DNA from: Chloroflexi bacterium UBA4730
Lineage (GTDB): Bacteria > Chloroflexota > Limnocylindria > P2-11E
Assembly (NCBI GenBank): GCA_002404155.1
Contig: DHJC01000007.1
Coordinates: 16,188 to 79,089 of the forward strand
DNA: 62,902 bases
Reading direction: 5' to 3'
The notes beneath the pieces were generated by a model. It had not been told where the DNA came from. It did no database searches and worked only from the letters and a program-made list of their open reading frames with translations. The position numbers and the translations under genes were made by a program. Positions 52,651-60,954 of the stretch are shown here, in pieces. How positions within the stretch are numbered: position 1 is the first letter of the stretch; each line of letters opens with the position of its first letter.

Positions 52651-53019
52651 GTGAGCACGACCGTTATGCCGATGAACGACGTCTTGAAGACGCTCGCCTC
52701 CGAACAGCTCAAGGCCGACCTTCCAGAGGTCCGGCCCGGAGACACTGTGCGTCTGTCGGTCCGCGTCGTCGAAGGCACCCGCGAGCGTCTCCAGGCCTAT
52801 GAGGGCACGGTCCTCCGCGTCCGCGGCGGCGGGCTCAACGCGCAGATCACGGTCCGCCGGATCGCGAGCGGCGTCGGCGTGGAGCGCACTTTCCTTGTCC
52901 ACTCCCCGCGACTCGAGAAGATCGAGGTCGTCCGCCACGGGCACGCCCGCCGCGCGGCCCTCTACTTCCTACGCGACCGGGTCGGTAAGGCCGCCACGCT
53001 CCGCGAAAAGCGCCGCTAG
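52651..53019 (+). CDS. rplS: 50S ribosomal protein L19
   Basis: 122 residues. PGDTVRLSVRVVEG, QAYEGTVLRVRG and VERTFLVHSP are L19 features, with GKAATLREKR at the C-terminus. GTG 52651 is used here; no strong Shine-Dalgarno, and TAACAT lies 11 nt upstream. Confidence 0.95.
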   Translation: MSTTVMPMNDVLKTLASEQLKADLPEVRPGDTVRLSVRVVEGTRERLQAYEGTVLRVRGGGLNAQITVRRIASGVGVERTFLVHSPRLEKIEVVRHGHARRAALYFLRDRVGKAATLREKRR

Positions 53020-53067
53020 CACCGCACCGTTCCGGGCGGCAACGCCCCGACCGCGATACTCGAGCCC

Positions 53068-53715
53068 GTGCCGAGCCTGCGCTTCGAGAAAGCACTCTGG
53101 GACCAGGGCTTCACCCGTGTGGTCGGCGTCGACGAGGTCGGCATGGCCACGCTCGCCGGGCCGGTGGTCGCGGCCGCGTGCTTGGTGACGCCCGACGTGC
53201 GCCTCATTCGGGCGGTCCGCGACTCGAAGCTGCTGACCCGCCTCCAACGCGAGGAGCTCGTCCCCGAGATCCGCGCTCGCGTGGCACGCGTCGGGATCGG
53301 CGCCGCGTCCGTCGCCGAGATCCACCGCCTGAACATCTATCACGCGAGCCACCTCGCCATGCAACGCGCCCTCCGCCAGATCGGCGACTACGACCACGTG
53401 CTCGTCGACGGCCGGCGGATCCTCGATCCGGCGTTCGCGCCGGGCAAGCACACCGAGATCGTCAAAGGTGACATGAAGAGCTTCTCGATCGCAGCGGCAT
53501 CAATCATCGCGAAGGTGACCCGCGACCGGCTCATGCAGAGGCTCGCGAGCCGGTATCCCGGCTACGGGTGGGAGCACAACTGCGGCTACCCGACGATCGA
53601 TCATCGGAAGGCCCTGCGCGAGCTCGGGGTCACGCCCTTCCATCGGCAGGACTTCGGCACCGTGAAGATCATGCTGCTCGGCGAGCAGCTGGAGCTCGAC
53701 GTCGCGACCGCGTGA
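53068..53715 (+). CDS. rnhB: Ribonuclease HII (variant GRG motif)
   Basis: 215 residues. Catalytic acids are D22 and E23 (GVDEVG), the aspartate in VLVDGRR and that in KVTRDRL; KGDMKSFSIAAASIIAK is intact. The usual DEAGRGPLAGP reads DEVGMATLAGP, so the GRG residues that read the 2'-OH of the ribonucleotide are G25-M26-A27. This could change specificity. Standard gene order after rplS. Confidence 0.92.
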   Translation: MPSLRFEKALWDQGFTRVVGVDEVGMATLAGPVVAAACLVTPDVRLIRAVRDSKLLTRLQREELVPEIRARVARVGIGAASVAEIHRLNIYHASHLAMQRALRQIGDYDHVLVDGRRILDPAFAPGKHTEIVKGDMKSFSIAAASIIAKVTRDRLMQRLASRYPGYGWEHNCGYPTIDHRKALRELGVTPFHRQDFGTVKIMLLGEQLELDVATA

Positions 53716-53760
53716 CCGTTCTGCAGCCCAGTTGACGGTGACGTCGGTCAGCCGCGTCGG

Positions 53761-53766
53761 TAGAGT
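53761..53766 (+). promoter_or_regulatory. -10 element of the tandem GNAT gene (leaderless)
   Basis: TAGAGT in GGTAGAGT, 9 nt before ATG 53776, no Shine-Dalgarno. Confidence 0.35.
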
Positions 53767-53775
53767 CCGTCACTC

Positions 53776-54759
53776 ATGACCACCATCGAAAAGCCATCGG
53801 TCACGCTGCGGCCCTTCATTGAGGGCGACTACGCCGTGCTCGTCGAGATCTCGAACGAGGCTTACCCGGACTACGGGTGGACCGTCGAGGAGGTGCGGCA
53901 TTTCGACGCGGACTGGAAGCCGGAGGGCTACTACCAGCGACGCGTCGTCGCGGAGGAGGCCGGTGCTCCGGTCGGCTACAGCGACGTCTCGCACTCGCGA
54001 GGCCAGTTCGTGCCGGACAACTACAACATCGACCTGGTCGTGCGACCAGCCGCACGGCGCCGCGGCATCGGGACGACGCTATTCGACGACGCCGTGTCCG
54101 CGCTCCGGCTGCGGAAGGCCCACTGGGTCCGCAGCGGCCAGAAGGAATCTGACGCGCACAGCGTCGCGTTCGCGAGGAAGATCGGTGCCGTCGAGCTGAA
54201 GCGCGACTGGGAGTCGCGGCTCGACCTTGCGACCTTCGATCCGGCCCCGTTCGCGGCCGCACCGAAGCGTGCGGCCGACGCGGGGGTGCGGATCACGACG
54301 CTCGCCGACGAGCTGAAGACGGACCGCGACGCGGTCCGCAAGGCGTACACGCTGCACGCGGAAGTGCGCATCGACGTCCCGTCGATCGATCCCGCGACCC
54401 CGTCGCCGTACGAGCGCTTCGAGGAGGAGGTCCTGCGCTCGCCGTACGCGCTGCCCGAGGCCCACTTCCTCGCCATCCGCAATAGGCGCTACGTCGCCGA
54501 GTGCTCGATGGGGAAGGAGGGCACCGATCCCGGCGTCATCTACCAGCACCTCACCGCGGTGCTTCGCGACGAACGGGGCAAGGGCATCGCCATGGCGCTG
54601 AAGCTCGAGACGATCGATTACGCGACGCGCGCGGGTCTGCGCGAGATCCGCACGTGGAACGCGTCTACCAACCGGCCGATGCTCGCGATCAACGAGGTGC
54701 TCGGGTTCGCCAAGCAGCCTGCGTGGATCACCTTCGGCAAGGACCTATCGGCCGAATAA
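53776..54759 (+). CDS. Tandem GNAT N-acetyltransferase
   Basis: 327 residues with two GNAT domains. The first has RPAARRRGIGTTLFDDAV near 98; the second has a weaker acetyl-CoA loop, LRDERGKGIAMALKLETI, near 270. Layout resembles MshD-like double acetyltransferases. Substrate unknown. It sits between rnhB and yraN, which are normally adjacent. Confidence 0.88.
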   Translation: MTTIEKPSVTLRPFIEGDYAVLVEISNEAYPDYGWTVEEVRHFDADWKPEGYYQRRVVAEEAGAPVGYSDVSHSRGQFVPDNYNIDLVVRPAARRRGIGTTLFDDAVSALRLRKAHWVRSGQKESDAHSVAFARKIGAVELKRDWESRLDLATFDPAPFAAAPKRAADAGVRITTLADELKTDRDAVRKAYTLHAEVRIDVPSIDPATPSPYERFEEEVLRSPYALPEAHFLAIRNRRYVAECSMGKEGTDPGVIYQHLTAVLRDERGKGIAMALKLETIDYATRAGLREIRTWNASTNRPMLAINEVLGFAKQPAWITFGKDLSAE

Positions 54760-54816
54760 GGGTGCGCTCTACATCACCGGCGACAGCGGGATCATCCTGA
54801 GGGTGGCGCCGCAGTA
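54758..54816 (+). pseudogene. Remnant of a PQQ/sorbosone-dehydrogenase C-terminus
   Basis: After the GNAT stop, another frame reads GALYITGDSGIILRVAPQ and a stop at 54816. This resembles the last blade of a soluble sugar dehydrogenase; the intact gene at 58025 ends GAIYATTSNGSGDRIVRIAPQ with a few residues added. The rest is missing, so it is probably a relic. Short, hence uncertain. Confidence 0.4.
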
Positions 54817-54841
54817 GCAACCGCTCTCCGATAGATCAGGC

Positions 54842-55194
54842 GTGCCCGACGCAGGCCGGCTATTCGGCGATCTCGGTGAGGCCGCGGCGGCTCGCGAGCT
54901 CGAGCGGCGTGGCGTGCGGATCGTCGCGCGCAACGCGCGCACCCGCGACGGCGAGCTCGACCTCATCGGGCGGGACGGGCGCGGCTACGTCTTCGTGGAA
55001 GTGAAGACGCGCCGTCGCGGCTCGTTCGTGAGCGCGATCGACGCGGTGGATGACCGCAAGCTCGCGCGGCTGCAACCCCTCGCGCTGGCGTGGGCGAGCG
55101 AACATCGCGTGGGCGGGGGATCGGGTTGGTCGTCGCCGCGGTGACGGTGGATCGCGCTGGGACGGCGGTCGACCTCGTCGAGGTCGCGGGCTAG
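54842..55194 (+). pseudogene. yraN: YraN/UPF0102 nuclease-like protein, frameshifted near the C-terminus
   Basis: GTG 54842. The family core is intact: FGDLGEAAAARELERRG, then GELDLIGRDG and VFVEVKTRRRG with the endonuclease-fold acids. In the open frame the protein stops at 55144 with an atypical tail (GGGSGWSSPR). One more G in the run at 55117-55121 would continue as IGLVVAAVTVDRAGTAVDLV to TAG 55194, the expected last strand. Either a real slip or an assembly error. The uncorrected ORF is 100 residues. Confidence 0.75.
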
Positions 55195-55640
55195 CGCGGA
55201 CCGCCGCTCGCGAAGATCTCTGCGCCGGCGGCGAACATCGCGACGAGCGTCGCGGCGATGGCGATGAGGGCGACGCCGACCCGGCGGAGGGCGACCGACT
55301 GCTCTGCCGTAAGGCCGTGCGCCGGCCCGGTGATCGCGATCTGCGCCGAGGACCGTGGCGGAAAGAGGACCGCGGCGTACGACCGCTCGACCGCCGCCGC
55401 GTCGGACGCGCCGCGCGCCTCCAGTCGGGCGATGAACCGATCGTATTCGGCGCGCGCGCGCTCGCGCTCTCCGGCGACGGCGTACGCCGCGGCCAGGCGG
55501 CGATGCGCGGTGAGATCGTCCGGCGCGATGAGGACGGCCGAGACGAGGGCGGCGATCGCGGCGATGCGATTGCCCGCGCGGCTCAGGCTCGCGGCGCCAC
55601 TGAGGAGCGCCTCGAGCTCGCCGGTGGTCGCCTCGATCAA
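55191..55640 (-). CDS. TPR-like protein with C-terminal membrane anchor
   Basis: 149 residues from TTG 55640 (GGGGAG 8 nt upstream). Helical repeats of tetratricopeptide character occupy about residues 10-75, and a single hydrophobic helix lies near 122-142. Function unknown. It converges on yraN, overlapping its corrected stop. Confidence 0.7.
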   Translation of the reverse strand: MIEATTGELEALLSGAASLSRAGNRIAAIAALVSAVLIAPDDLTAHRRLAAAYAVAGERERARAEYDRFIARLEARGASDAAAVERSYAAVLFPPRSSAQIAITGPAHGLTAEQSVALRRVGVALIAIAATLVAMFAAGAEIFASGGPR

Positions 55641-55791
55641 CGTGGCCGCTCCCCGCCGTTCACCGGGTGCACCCGGATTCGGTCGCCAGCCGACGGTAGC
55701 CCCCGCCGGGCGGCCCGGTCAATGGCCGGTACGGCGGTCTCGGTCGAGGGTCCTATCGCCCGCTCGCCCGCTGTCCTCCGACGATCGGCCG

Positions 55792-56649
55792 GTGGGCGCG
55801 GTCGCGCGAACGTTCGGCTGCGCCCTTTGGGGCCTCGAGACCGCGCTCGTCACCGTCGAGGTCGACGTCGCGAACGGCCTGCCGCATTTCGCGATCGTCG
55901 GCCTGCCGGACACCGCGGTCCAGGAGGCGCGGGGGCGCGTGCGTGCCGCGATCCGCGACACCGGCTTCGAGTTCCCGCTCCGCCGGGTCACCGTGAACCT
56001 CGCACCGGCGGAGCGGCGGAAGGAAGGGACCGGTTTCGACCTCCCGATCGCGCTGGCGATCCTCCGGGCCACCGCTCAGCTCACCGCCGATCCCGGCGGC
56101 CTGTGCCTCGGGGAGCTCGCGCTTGACGGCGCGCTCCGGCCGGTCCGGGGCGCGATGCCTCGGGTGCGGCGTGCGCTCGGCGCGGGTATCTGCCGCGTGT
56201 ACGTTTCCGTCGAGAACGTGGGTGAGGCCGCGGCCCTCGGCGCCGAGACCATCACATTCGCATCGCTGCGCGAGGCGGTCGCGCACTTCAACGGTGTGAC
56301 GCGCATCGCGCCGGCGGACGCGCAACCGCCCGCAGCCTCGCCGCGCTGGGCCGCGGACCTCGGCGACATCGTCGGTCAGGAGACGCCGAAGCGCGCGCTC
56401 GAGATCGCCGCCGCCGGCGGCCACAACCTGCTGCTCGTCGGACCGCCAGGCACGGGCAAGACGCTGCTCGCGCGGGCGCTGCCCTCGATCCTCCCGCCGC
56501 TCGACCGGGACGAGGCGCTCGAAGCCAGCGCGGTGCACAGCGTCGCAGGCCTCATCGACCCCGGGGCATCCGCTCCTCGTGGCGCGACCGTTGCGCGCCC
56601 CGCACCACACCGCGTCGCACCTCGCGCTCGTCGGGGGTGGCACCCCTGA
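55792..56649 (+). pseudogene. comM: ComM-like Mg-chelatase ATPase, frameshifted and truncated
   Basis: GTG 55792. The N-terminal domain (ALVTVEVDVANGLPHFAIVG) and Walker A GPPGTGKTLLAR are intact. The frame breaks at the G run 56564-56567. Dropping one G restores HPLLVARPLRAPHHTASHLA and LVGGGTP, the expected next motif. Directly after it the match ends: Walker B and the whole C-terminal half, about 250 residues, are missing. ComM is a branch-migration helicase for natural transformation. This copy cannot be functional as read. Confidence 0.85.
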
Positions 56650-56667
56650 CCGGTTCGAGCGGCGACA

Positions 56668-57213
56668 GTGCCGATGCGCCGCGGATCGCCTCCATCGCGC
56701 GCTACGCCAAGAAGTAAGCCGCGGGGCGTCGCCGACGCCTTAGTTACGCGCTTCAACCGCCTCCTAAACGCATCCGGAATCTCCAAGGACCGCCTGATGC
56801 CCGCGTCTTGGGATGAGACGCGCCGCCTCGGCGTAATTGCGACGGACAAGCTCGGAGGACGCATCAAGGTGGGCCCGCATCTCGCGCTTGGCTTCAGCCA
56901 CATCGTCAAGGTGATTTCGCACTCTGGTGACTTGCTGCCGACGACGACGTTCTACTACCAGATCATTCAGGATGACTGCTCGGTTCTCCAGGAGCCGATT
57001 GCCGCACGCCCGAAATTCGGCCGACTTCACATTCCGACAGGACAAGTATCCCTAGAGGACATTCTGCTGTGCTTGATTGAAGGTTTCGGTGTTCGCATCG
57101 CAGTCGCAGCCAAGGAGTTGTTGCTTGAAGAACGCGCGCGGTTCGAGCGGACTCAGACGTGGGCCGGGCGCCGGGGCCGCCAGCTCTTGCAAGTGACGCC
57201 GGACGGTCGATGA
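56668..57213 (+). CDS. Unrecognised protein in lower-GC DNA
   Basis: Up to 181 residues from ATG 56668; the true start may be later (ATG 56797, before PASWDETRRLGVI). The core, LPTTTFYYQIIQDDCSVLQE and then HIPTGQVSLEDILLCLIEGF, has alternating strands and a helix that vaguely recall small toxin-type proteins such as DUF6516; this is weak. G+C is near 52% in 56941-57000, well below the surroundings. It follows the comM break, suggesting incoming DNA. No Shine-Dalgarno is evident. Confidence 0.5.
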   Translation: MPMRRGSPPSRATPRSKPRGVADALVTRFNRLLNASGISKDRLMPASWDETRRLGVIATDKLGGRIKVGPHLALGFSHIVKVISHSGDLLPTTTFYYQIIQDDCSVLQEPIAARPKFGRLHIPTGQVSLEDILLCLIEGFGVRIAVAAKELLLEERARFERTQTWAGRRGRQLLQVTPDGR

Positions 57214-57411
57214 CGGACAAAGCCGACCTTCTTGGGGCCGCAGACTCGGCTAGAGGCAGCTGTCCGCGCCAAGGCTCTAGCTGGCTCGCTACGGCTAAAA
57301 CGTAGGCCCGAACGAGGGCCGAATAACGCAGCCGGCCCGCGTTCGCTACGCCCAGGACCGCCGCACGAAATGCTCATTGTCGTGTGGCGGTGCGGCCGCT
57401 ACTAACGCGCC
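57214..57411. other. Non-coding stretch, nothing recognised
   Basis: About 200 bp between the unrecognised ORF and the small membrane gene. I see no tRNA-like cloverleaf, terminator or repeat in it. Confidence 0.4.
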
Positions 57412-57663
57412 ATGGAACGACAGAACTGGCGCAGGGTCTTTGCCTACACCGGCCTCGCGGTCATCGGGCTCGCGCTCGCCTACTACGCGACCGCCGTCGC
57501 TACCAGCGGCATCGCGGCGGGCATCCTCGGCCGGCAGGACGCCGGCCGCGATCTCTTGACGTCCGGAAGCGCCGCGCTGCTCGTCGGCATCGCCACAATG
57601 GGGGTGTTCGGCTTCCTTGCGGTGCGCCTTGTCTGGGTGCGCACCCGGCATCAACCTCGGTAG
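57412..57663 (+). CDS. Small membrane protein (two helices)
   Basis: 83 residues, with hydrophobic segments near 11-32 and 50-74. ATG start, no Shine-Dalgarno; TACTAA lies 6 nt upstream. No family recognised. Confidence 0.55.
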   Translation: MERQNWRRVFAYTGLAVIGLALAYYATAVATSGIAAGILGRQDAGRDLLTSGSAALLVGIATMGVFGFLAVRLVWVRTRHQPR

Positions 57664-57739
57664 ACGCGGCCGACGTCTCAGGCCTCGCGCCCTGCGCGAT
57701 CGACGCCGCGATGAAGATCCGGCCATGTTCGAGCGCATG

Positions 57740-57961
57740 TCACGGCACGAGACCGAACCACAGCACTCCGGTGATGAGCACGAGGACGGCGGAGATGAGC
57801 AGCCCGGCGCGATCGACCACGTGCGTCGTGGGCAGCACGGCGCTCACCGCGAGCACGACCGCCAGTCCGAAGACGATGGCGAGGCTCGCGGCTCGCACCC
57901 GTTTCCGGTATGCCGCCTGGGCCGCCTGCGCCTCGGCCTGAGCGGCCTGTGTGTCTTCCAA
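57740..57961 (-). CDS. Small membrane protein (two helices)
   Basis: 73 residues from TTG 57961. An alanine/glutamine-rich helix is followed by two membrane segments (about 24-43 and 50-70). No family recognised; codon use fits a real gene but evidence is limited. Confidence 0.5.
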   Translation of the reverse strand: MEDTQAAQAEAQAAQAAYRKRVRAASLAIVFGLAVVLAVSAVLPTTHVVDRAGLLISAVLVLITGVLWFGLVP

Positions 57962-58024
57962 CGCGGTCAGAGAGGATGAGCGAGCGCACGCGCAGGCGTG
58001 GTCACGATTGGGTGAACGGCTCGA

Positions 58025-59140
58025 CTATTGCGGCGCGATGCGCACAATGCGGTCGCCCGAGCCATTGCTGGTCGTGGCGTAGATCGCGCCGTCCGGCCCT
58101 TGGACGATGGAACGCAGCCGGCCGTACTTCCCGTCATAGAGGGTCTCCTTCTGGATGACGGTCGTCCCGCTCACCTCGAAGCGCCGGACGTCTTGCTCCT
58201 TCAATGTCGCAACGAGCAGCGAGCCTGACCACGCGCCCCACTGGTCGCCGGTCACGAAGGTCGCGCCGCTGGTCGCATAGGTGACGTCACCGGACGTCCA
58301 GATCGGATCGGTGAAGCCTTTGGTCATCCCGCCCATGCCCTCCCGGTCGGGCCATCCGTAGTTCTTCCCCGCGACGAGGATGTTGATCTCGTCGTTCGTC
58401 GTCGCGCCGTCCTCGATCTCGTAGATGACGTTCGTGCTGGGCTGGAACGCGAGCCCCTGCGGGTTTCGATGCCCCATCGAGTACGCATACGTACGCGCGG
58501 ACGCACCGGCGAGGGTCGGGTTGTCCGCGGGGACCGTGCCGTCCGGGTTCATCCGGAGGATCTTCCCGTTGAGGGAGTTCGGGTCCTGGGCCAGCCGGCC
58601 GTTGCCGTTCTCGCCCATCGTCGCCCAGAGCTTGCCGTCCGGTCCGAAGCGCAGCCGACAGCCGTCGTGGATCGAGGCGGCCTGGGCTCCGGTCCGGATC
58701 ACGTAGCTGTCGAACGTCATCGAGTCGACGCCGGCCCTGTAGCGCAGGATCTGGTTCAGCCATTCGCCGCTGTCCATGCGGGACGCGCAGACGTACAGGA
58801 ATCCGTTGGTCGCGAAGTCGGGGTCGAGGGCGATGCCCATGAGCCCGGCCTCGCCCATCGCGTGGACATCGGGCACCTTCATCACGCCGACGCGTTTCGC
58901 GTTGGGCTTCGCGCTCTCGAACATCACGATGTCGCCGATCCGCTCGGTCATGAAGAGCCGGCCGTCGGGCGCGAAGGCGATATCCCACGGCACCGACAGC
59001 CCAGACTGGATGACGGTGTCGACGAGCGGTGGCGCGCCCGTCGGGTGGATAACGTCGCCTGCGGTCCCCCGACCGCTCGCGCAGCTCGCGAGGAACACGC
59101 CGAACAGCACCGCGCGCCCCGCGGCGCGGAACCCGCTCAC
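58025..59140 (-). CDS. Secreted PQQ-type glucose/sorbosone dehydrogenase lipoprotein
   Basis: 371 residues from GTG 59140. A signal peptide with lipobox LASC is followed by a six-bladed propeller of the soluble glucose/L-sorbosone dehydrogenase family: WDIAFAPDGRLFMTERIG, GLMGIALDPDF, GHRNPQGLAF and NYGWPDREG. It would oxidise a sugar outside the cell; PQQ dependence is inferred from the family. CACAAT lies 8 nt before the start. Divergent from the hydrolase gene. Confidence 0.9.
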   Translation of the reverse strand: MSGFRAAGRAVLFGVFLASCASGRGTAGDVIHPTGAPPLVDTVIQSGLSVPWDIAFAPDGRLFMTERIGDIVMFESAKPNAKRVGVMKVPDVHAMGEAGLMGIALDPDFATNGFLYVCASRMDSGEWLNQILRYRAGVDSMTFDSYVIRTGAQAASIHDGCRLRFGPDGKLWATMGENGNGRLAQDPNSLNGKILRMNPDGTVPADNPTLAGASARTYAYSMGHRNPQGLAFQPSTNVIYEIEDGATTNDEINILVAGKNYGWPDREGMGGMTKGFTDPIWTSGDVTYATSGATFVTGDQWGAWSGSLLVATLKEQDVRRFEVSGTTVIQKETLYDGKYGRLRSIVQGPDGAIYATTSNGSGDRIVRIAPQ

Positions 59141-59201
59141 GGTCGGGCATTGTGACACTCGACCTGCGACACTCGTCCCTCTTGAGAGCGACGCTTCGGA
59201 C

Positions 59202-59822
59202 GTGAGGGAGGAGTCCCGTCGGATCGCCGGTCGTCTCGAAGCGACGCTCCGGATCCCAGACGTCCCGCCGCGCGGGATCGCGGTGGTGAGCCATCCGTTA
59301 CCGACCCATGGCGGGACGATGCGGAATCCGCTCGTCGCGGGCATCGCCCGTGCGGTCGCGGCGGCCGGGTTCTACGCGCTCCGATTCAACTTCCGGGGCG
59401 TCGGAGGGAGCGCCGGCATGTGGACCGGCGGCGCCGCCGAGGTCGAGGACCTCGATGCGGCCATCGCCGAAGCTCGCACGATCGCGCCCGGCATGCCGCT
59501 CGCGCTGTCGGGGTTCAGCTTCGGCGCCATCACGACGCTGCGCTGGCTGGCGAATGGCGGTCGCGCCGACGCGGTGGCGCTCGCCGGCGTGCCGCTGCGG
59601 TCCGTCGCGTTCGAGCCGCACCAGCTGCCGCCGGTGCCGGACGGGACGTTCATCGTCGCGGCCGAGCTGGATCAGTTCGGGACCGCCGCGGAGCTGCGCG
59701 TGGCCTACCCGCGTGCGCGGATCGTCGAGGTGAAGGGCGTCGACCACTTCTTCGGCGACAAGCGCAACGAGGTCGGCGCGCTCATCGCCGAGCAGCTGGT
59801 GAAGGACCTCCGGATACACTGA
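59202..59822 (+). CDS. Alpha/beta hydrolase
   Basis: 206 residues. SHPLPTHGGTMRNPLVAGIA at the oxyanion region, FNFRGVGGSAG and the elbow SGFSFGA match the COG2945-type hydrolase group; a late VKGVDHFF supplies the histidine. Substrate unknown. GTG 59202 is the best start; 61 bp separate it from the divergent dehydrogenase. Followed 8 bp later by trpS. Confidence 0.88.
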   Translation: MREESRRIAGRLEATLRIPDVPPRGIAVVSHPLPTHGGTMRNPLVAGIARAVAAAGFYALRFNFRGVGGSAGMWTGGAAEVEDLDAAIAEARTIAPGMPLALSGFSFGAITTLRWLANGGRADAVALAGVPLRSVAFEPHQLPPVPDGTFIVAAELDQFGTAAELRVAYPRARIVEVKGVDHFFGDKRNEVGALIAEQLVKDLRIH

Positions 59823-59830
59823 CGACTTCC

Positions 59831-60877
59831 ATGACTGCCGAAACGACCGTTCCGACCGTGTCTTCCGCGCCGAAGAAGACGCGGAAGCGCATCCTCACGG
59901 GCGATCGCCCGACGGGGCGGCTCCATCTCGGCCACTACGTCGGCACGCTCGAGAACCGGGTCAAGCTTCAGGAGGCGTACGACACGTTCCTGCTCGTCGC
60001 TGACTACCACATGCTCACGACGCGCCTGGACCACCTCGACGAGATCGGCCGGAACGTCCGCGACGTCGTGCTGGACAACCTCTCGGTCGGCATCGATCCG
60101 GAGAAGGTCACCATCTACCTGCAGTCGCTCGTGCCGCAGACGGCCGAGCTGCACCTGTACTTCTCGATGCTCGTGAGCGTCTCACGGGCCCAGCGGATCC
60201 CGACTTTGAAGGAGCAGATGCGCGATGCCCACATCACCCAACCGTCGTATGGGCTCCTTGGCTACCCGGTGCTGCAGGCCGCCGACATCCTCTGCGTGAA
60301 GGGGGATCTCGTCCCGGTCGGTCGCGACCAGGAGTCGCACATCGAGCTCACCCGGGAGATCGCGCGCCGGTTCAACGAGCTATTCGGGCCGGTGTTCCCG
60401 GTACCGGACGCGCTCATCCCGAGCGACACCCTGCTCCCGGGAACGGACGGCAACACAAAGGCCGGCAAGAGCCTCGGGAACGCGATCGACCTGGCCGACG
60501 ATTCCGAGACGGTCCGACGCAAGGTGATGGGGATGTACACCGACCCGGCCCGCATCCGCGCGACGGATCCCGGCAAGGTCGAGGGCAACCCGGTCTTCGC
60601 CTACCTCGAGAGCTTCGATCCCGAGAAGGCCGAGGTCGAGGACCTCAAAGAGCGCTACCGCGGCGGACGCGTCGGCGATGTCGAGGTGAAGAAGCGCCTC
60701 GTGACCGTCCTGGAGCGGTTCCTCGCGCCCATTCGGGAGCGACGCGCGCGGTTCGAGCGCGATCCGAAGCTCCTCGACGAGATCATCCGCTCCGGCAGCG
60801 ACCGCGCCCGCGCGGAAGCGCAGCAGACGCTGCACGACGTGCGGCGCGCGATGAAGCTCGACTACTTCGGGCTTTGA
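59831..60877 (+). CDS. trpS: Tryptophanyl-tRNA synthetase
   Basis: 348 residues with a polar N-terminal tail of about 18. DRPTGRLHLGHYVGTL contains the HIGH motif (HLGH, 32-35). The second motif is KAGKS (210-214), where KMSKS is usual; the final lysine-serine is retained. Charges tRNA-Trp. ATG 59831. Confidence 0.95.
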   Translation: MTAETTVPTVSSAPKKTRKRILTGDRPTGRLHLGHYVGTLENRVKLQEAYDTFLLVADYHMLTTRLDHLDEIGRNVRDVVLDNLSVGIDPEKVTIYLQSLVPQTAELHLYFSMLVSVSRAQRIPTLKEQMRDAHITQPSYGLLGYPVLQAADILCVKGDLVPVGRDQESHIELTREIARRFNELFGPVFPVPDALIPSDTLLPGTDGNTKAGKSLGNAIDLADDSETVRRKVMGMYTDPARIRATDPGKVEGNPVFAYLESFDPEKAEVEDLKERYRGGRVGDVEVKKRLVTVLERFLAPIRERRARFERDPKLLDEIIRSGSDRARAEAQQTLHDVRRAMKLDYFGL

Positions 60878-60884
60878 CCAATCT

Positions 60885-60946
60885 CTGGCCTTCGGCCAGC
60901 GACACGCTCAGGGCTGGATGAATTCGCTCGTCCCGGCAAAGCCGGG
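60885..60946 (+). other. Two short hairpins between trpS and manC
   Basis: CTGGCC-TTC-GGCCAG (60885-60899) and CCCGGC-AAA-GCCGGG (60932-60946) are perfect 6-bp stems. Neither has a T run, so they are not clear terminators; the second is 8 bp before manC and may affect its translation. Confidence 0.4.
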
Positions 60947-60954
60947 CTTCGCTC

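Noticed and set aside
57214..57411. Possible tRNA or attachment site at the edge of the low-GC patch
   Set aside because: No cloverleaf, no direct repeats and no integrase nearby were found by eye.
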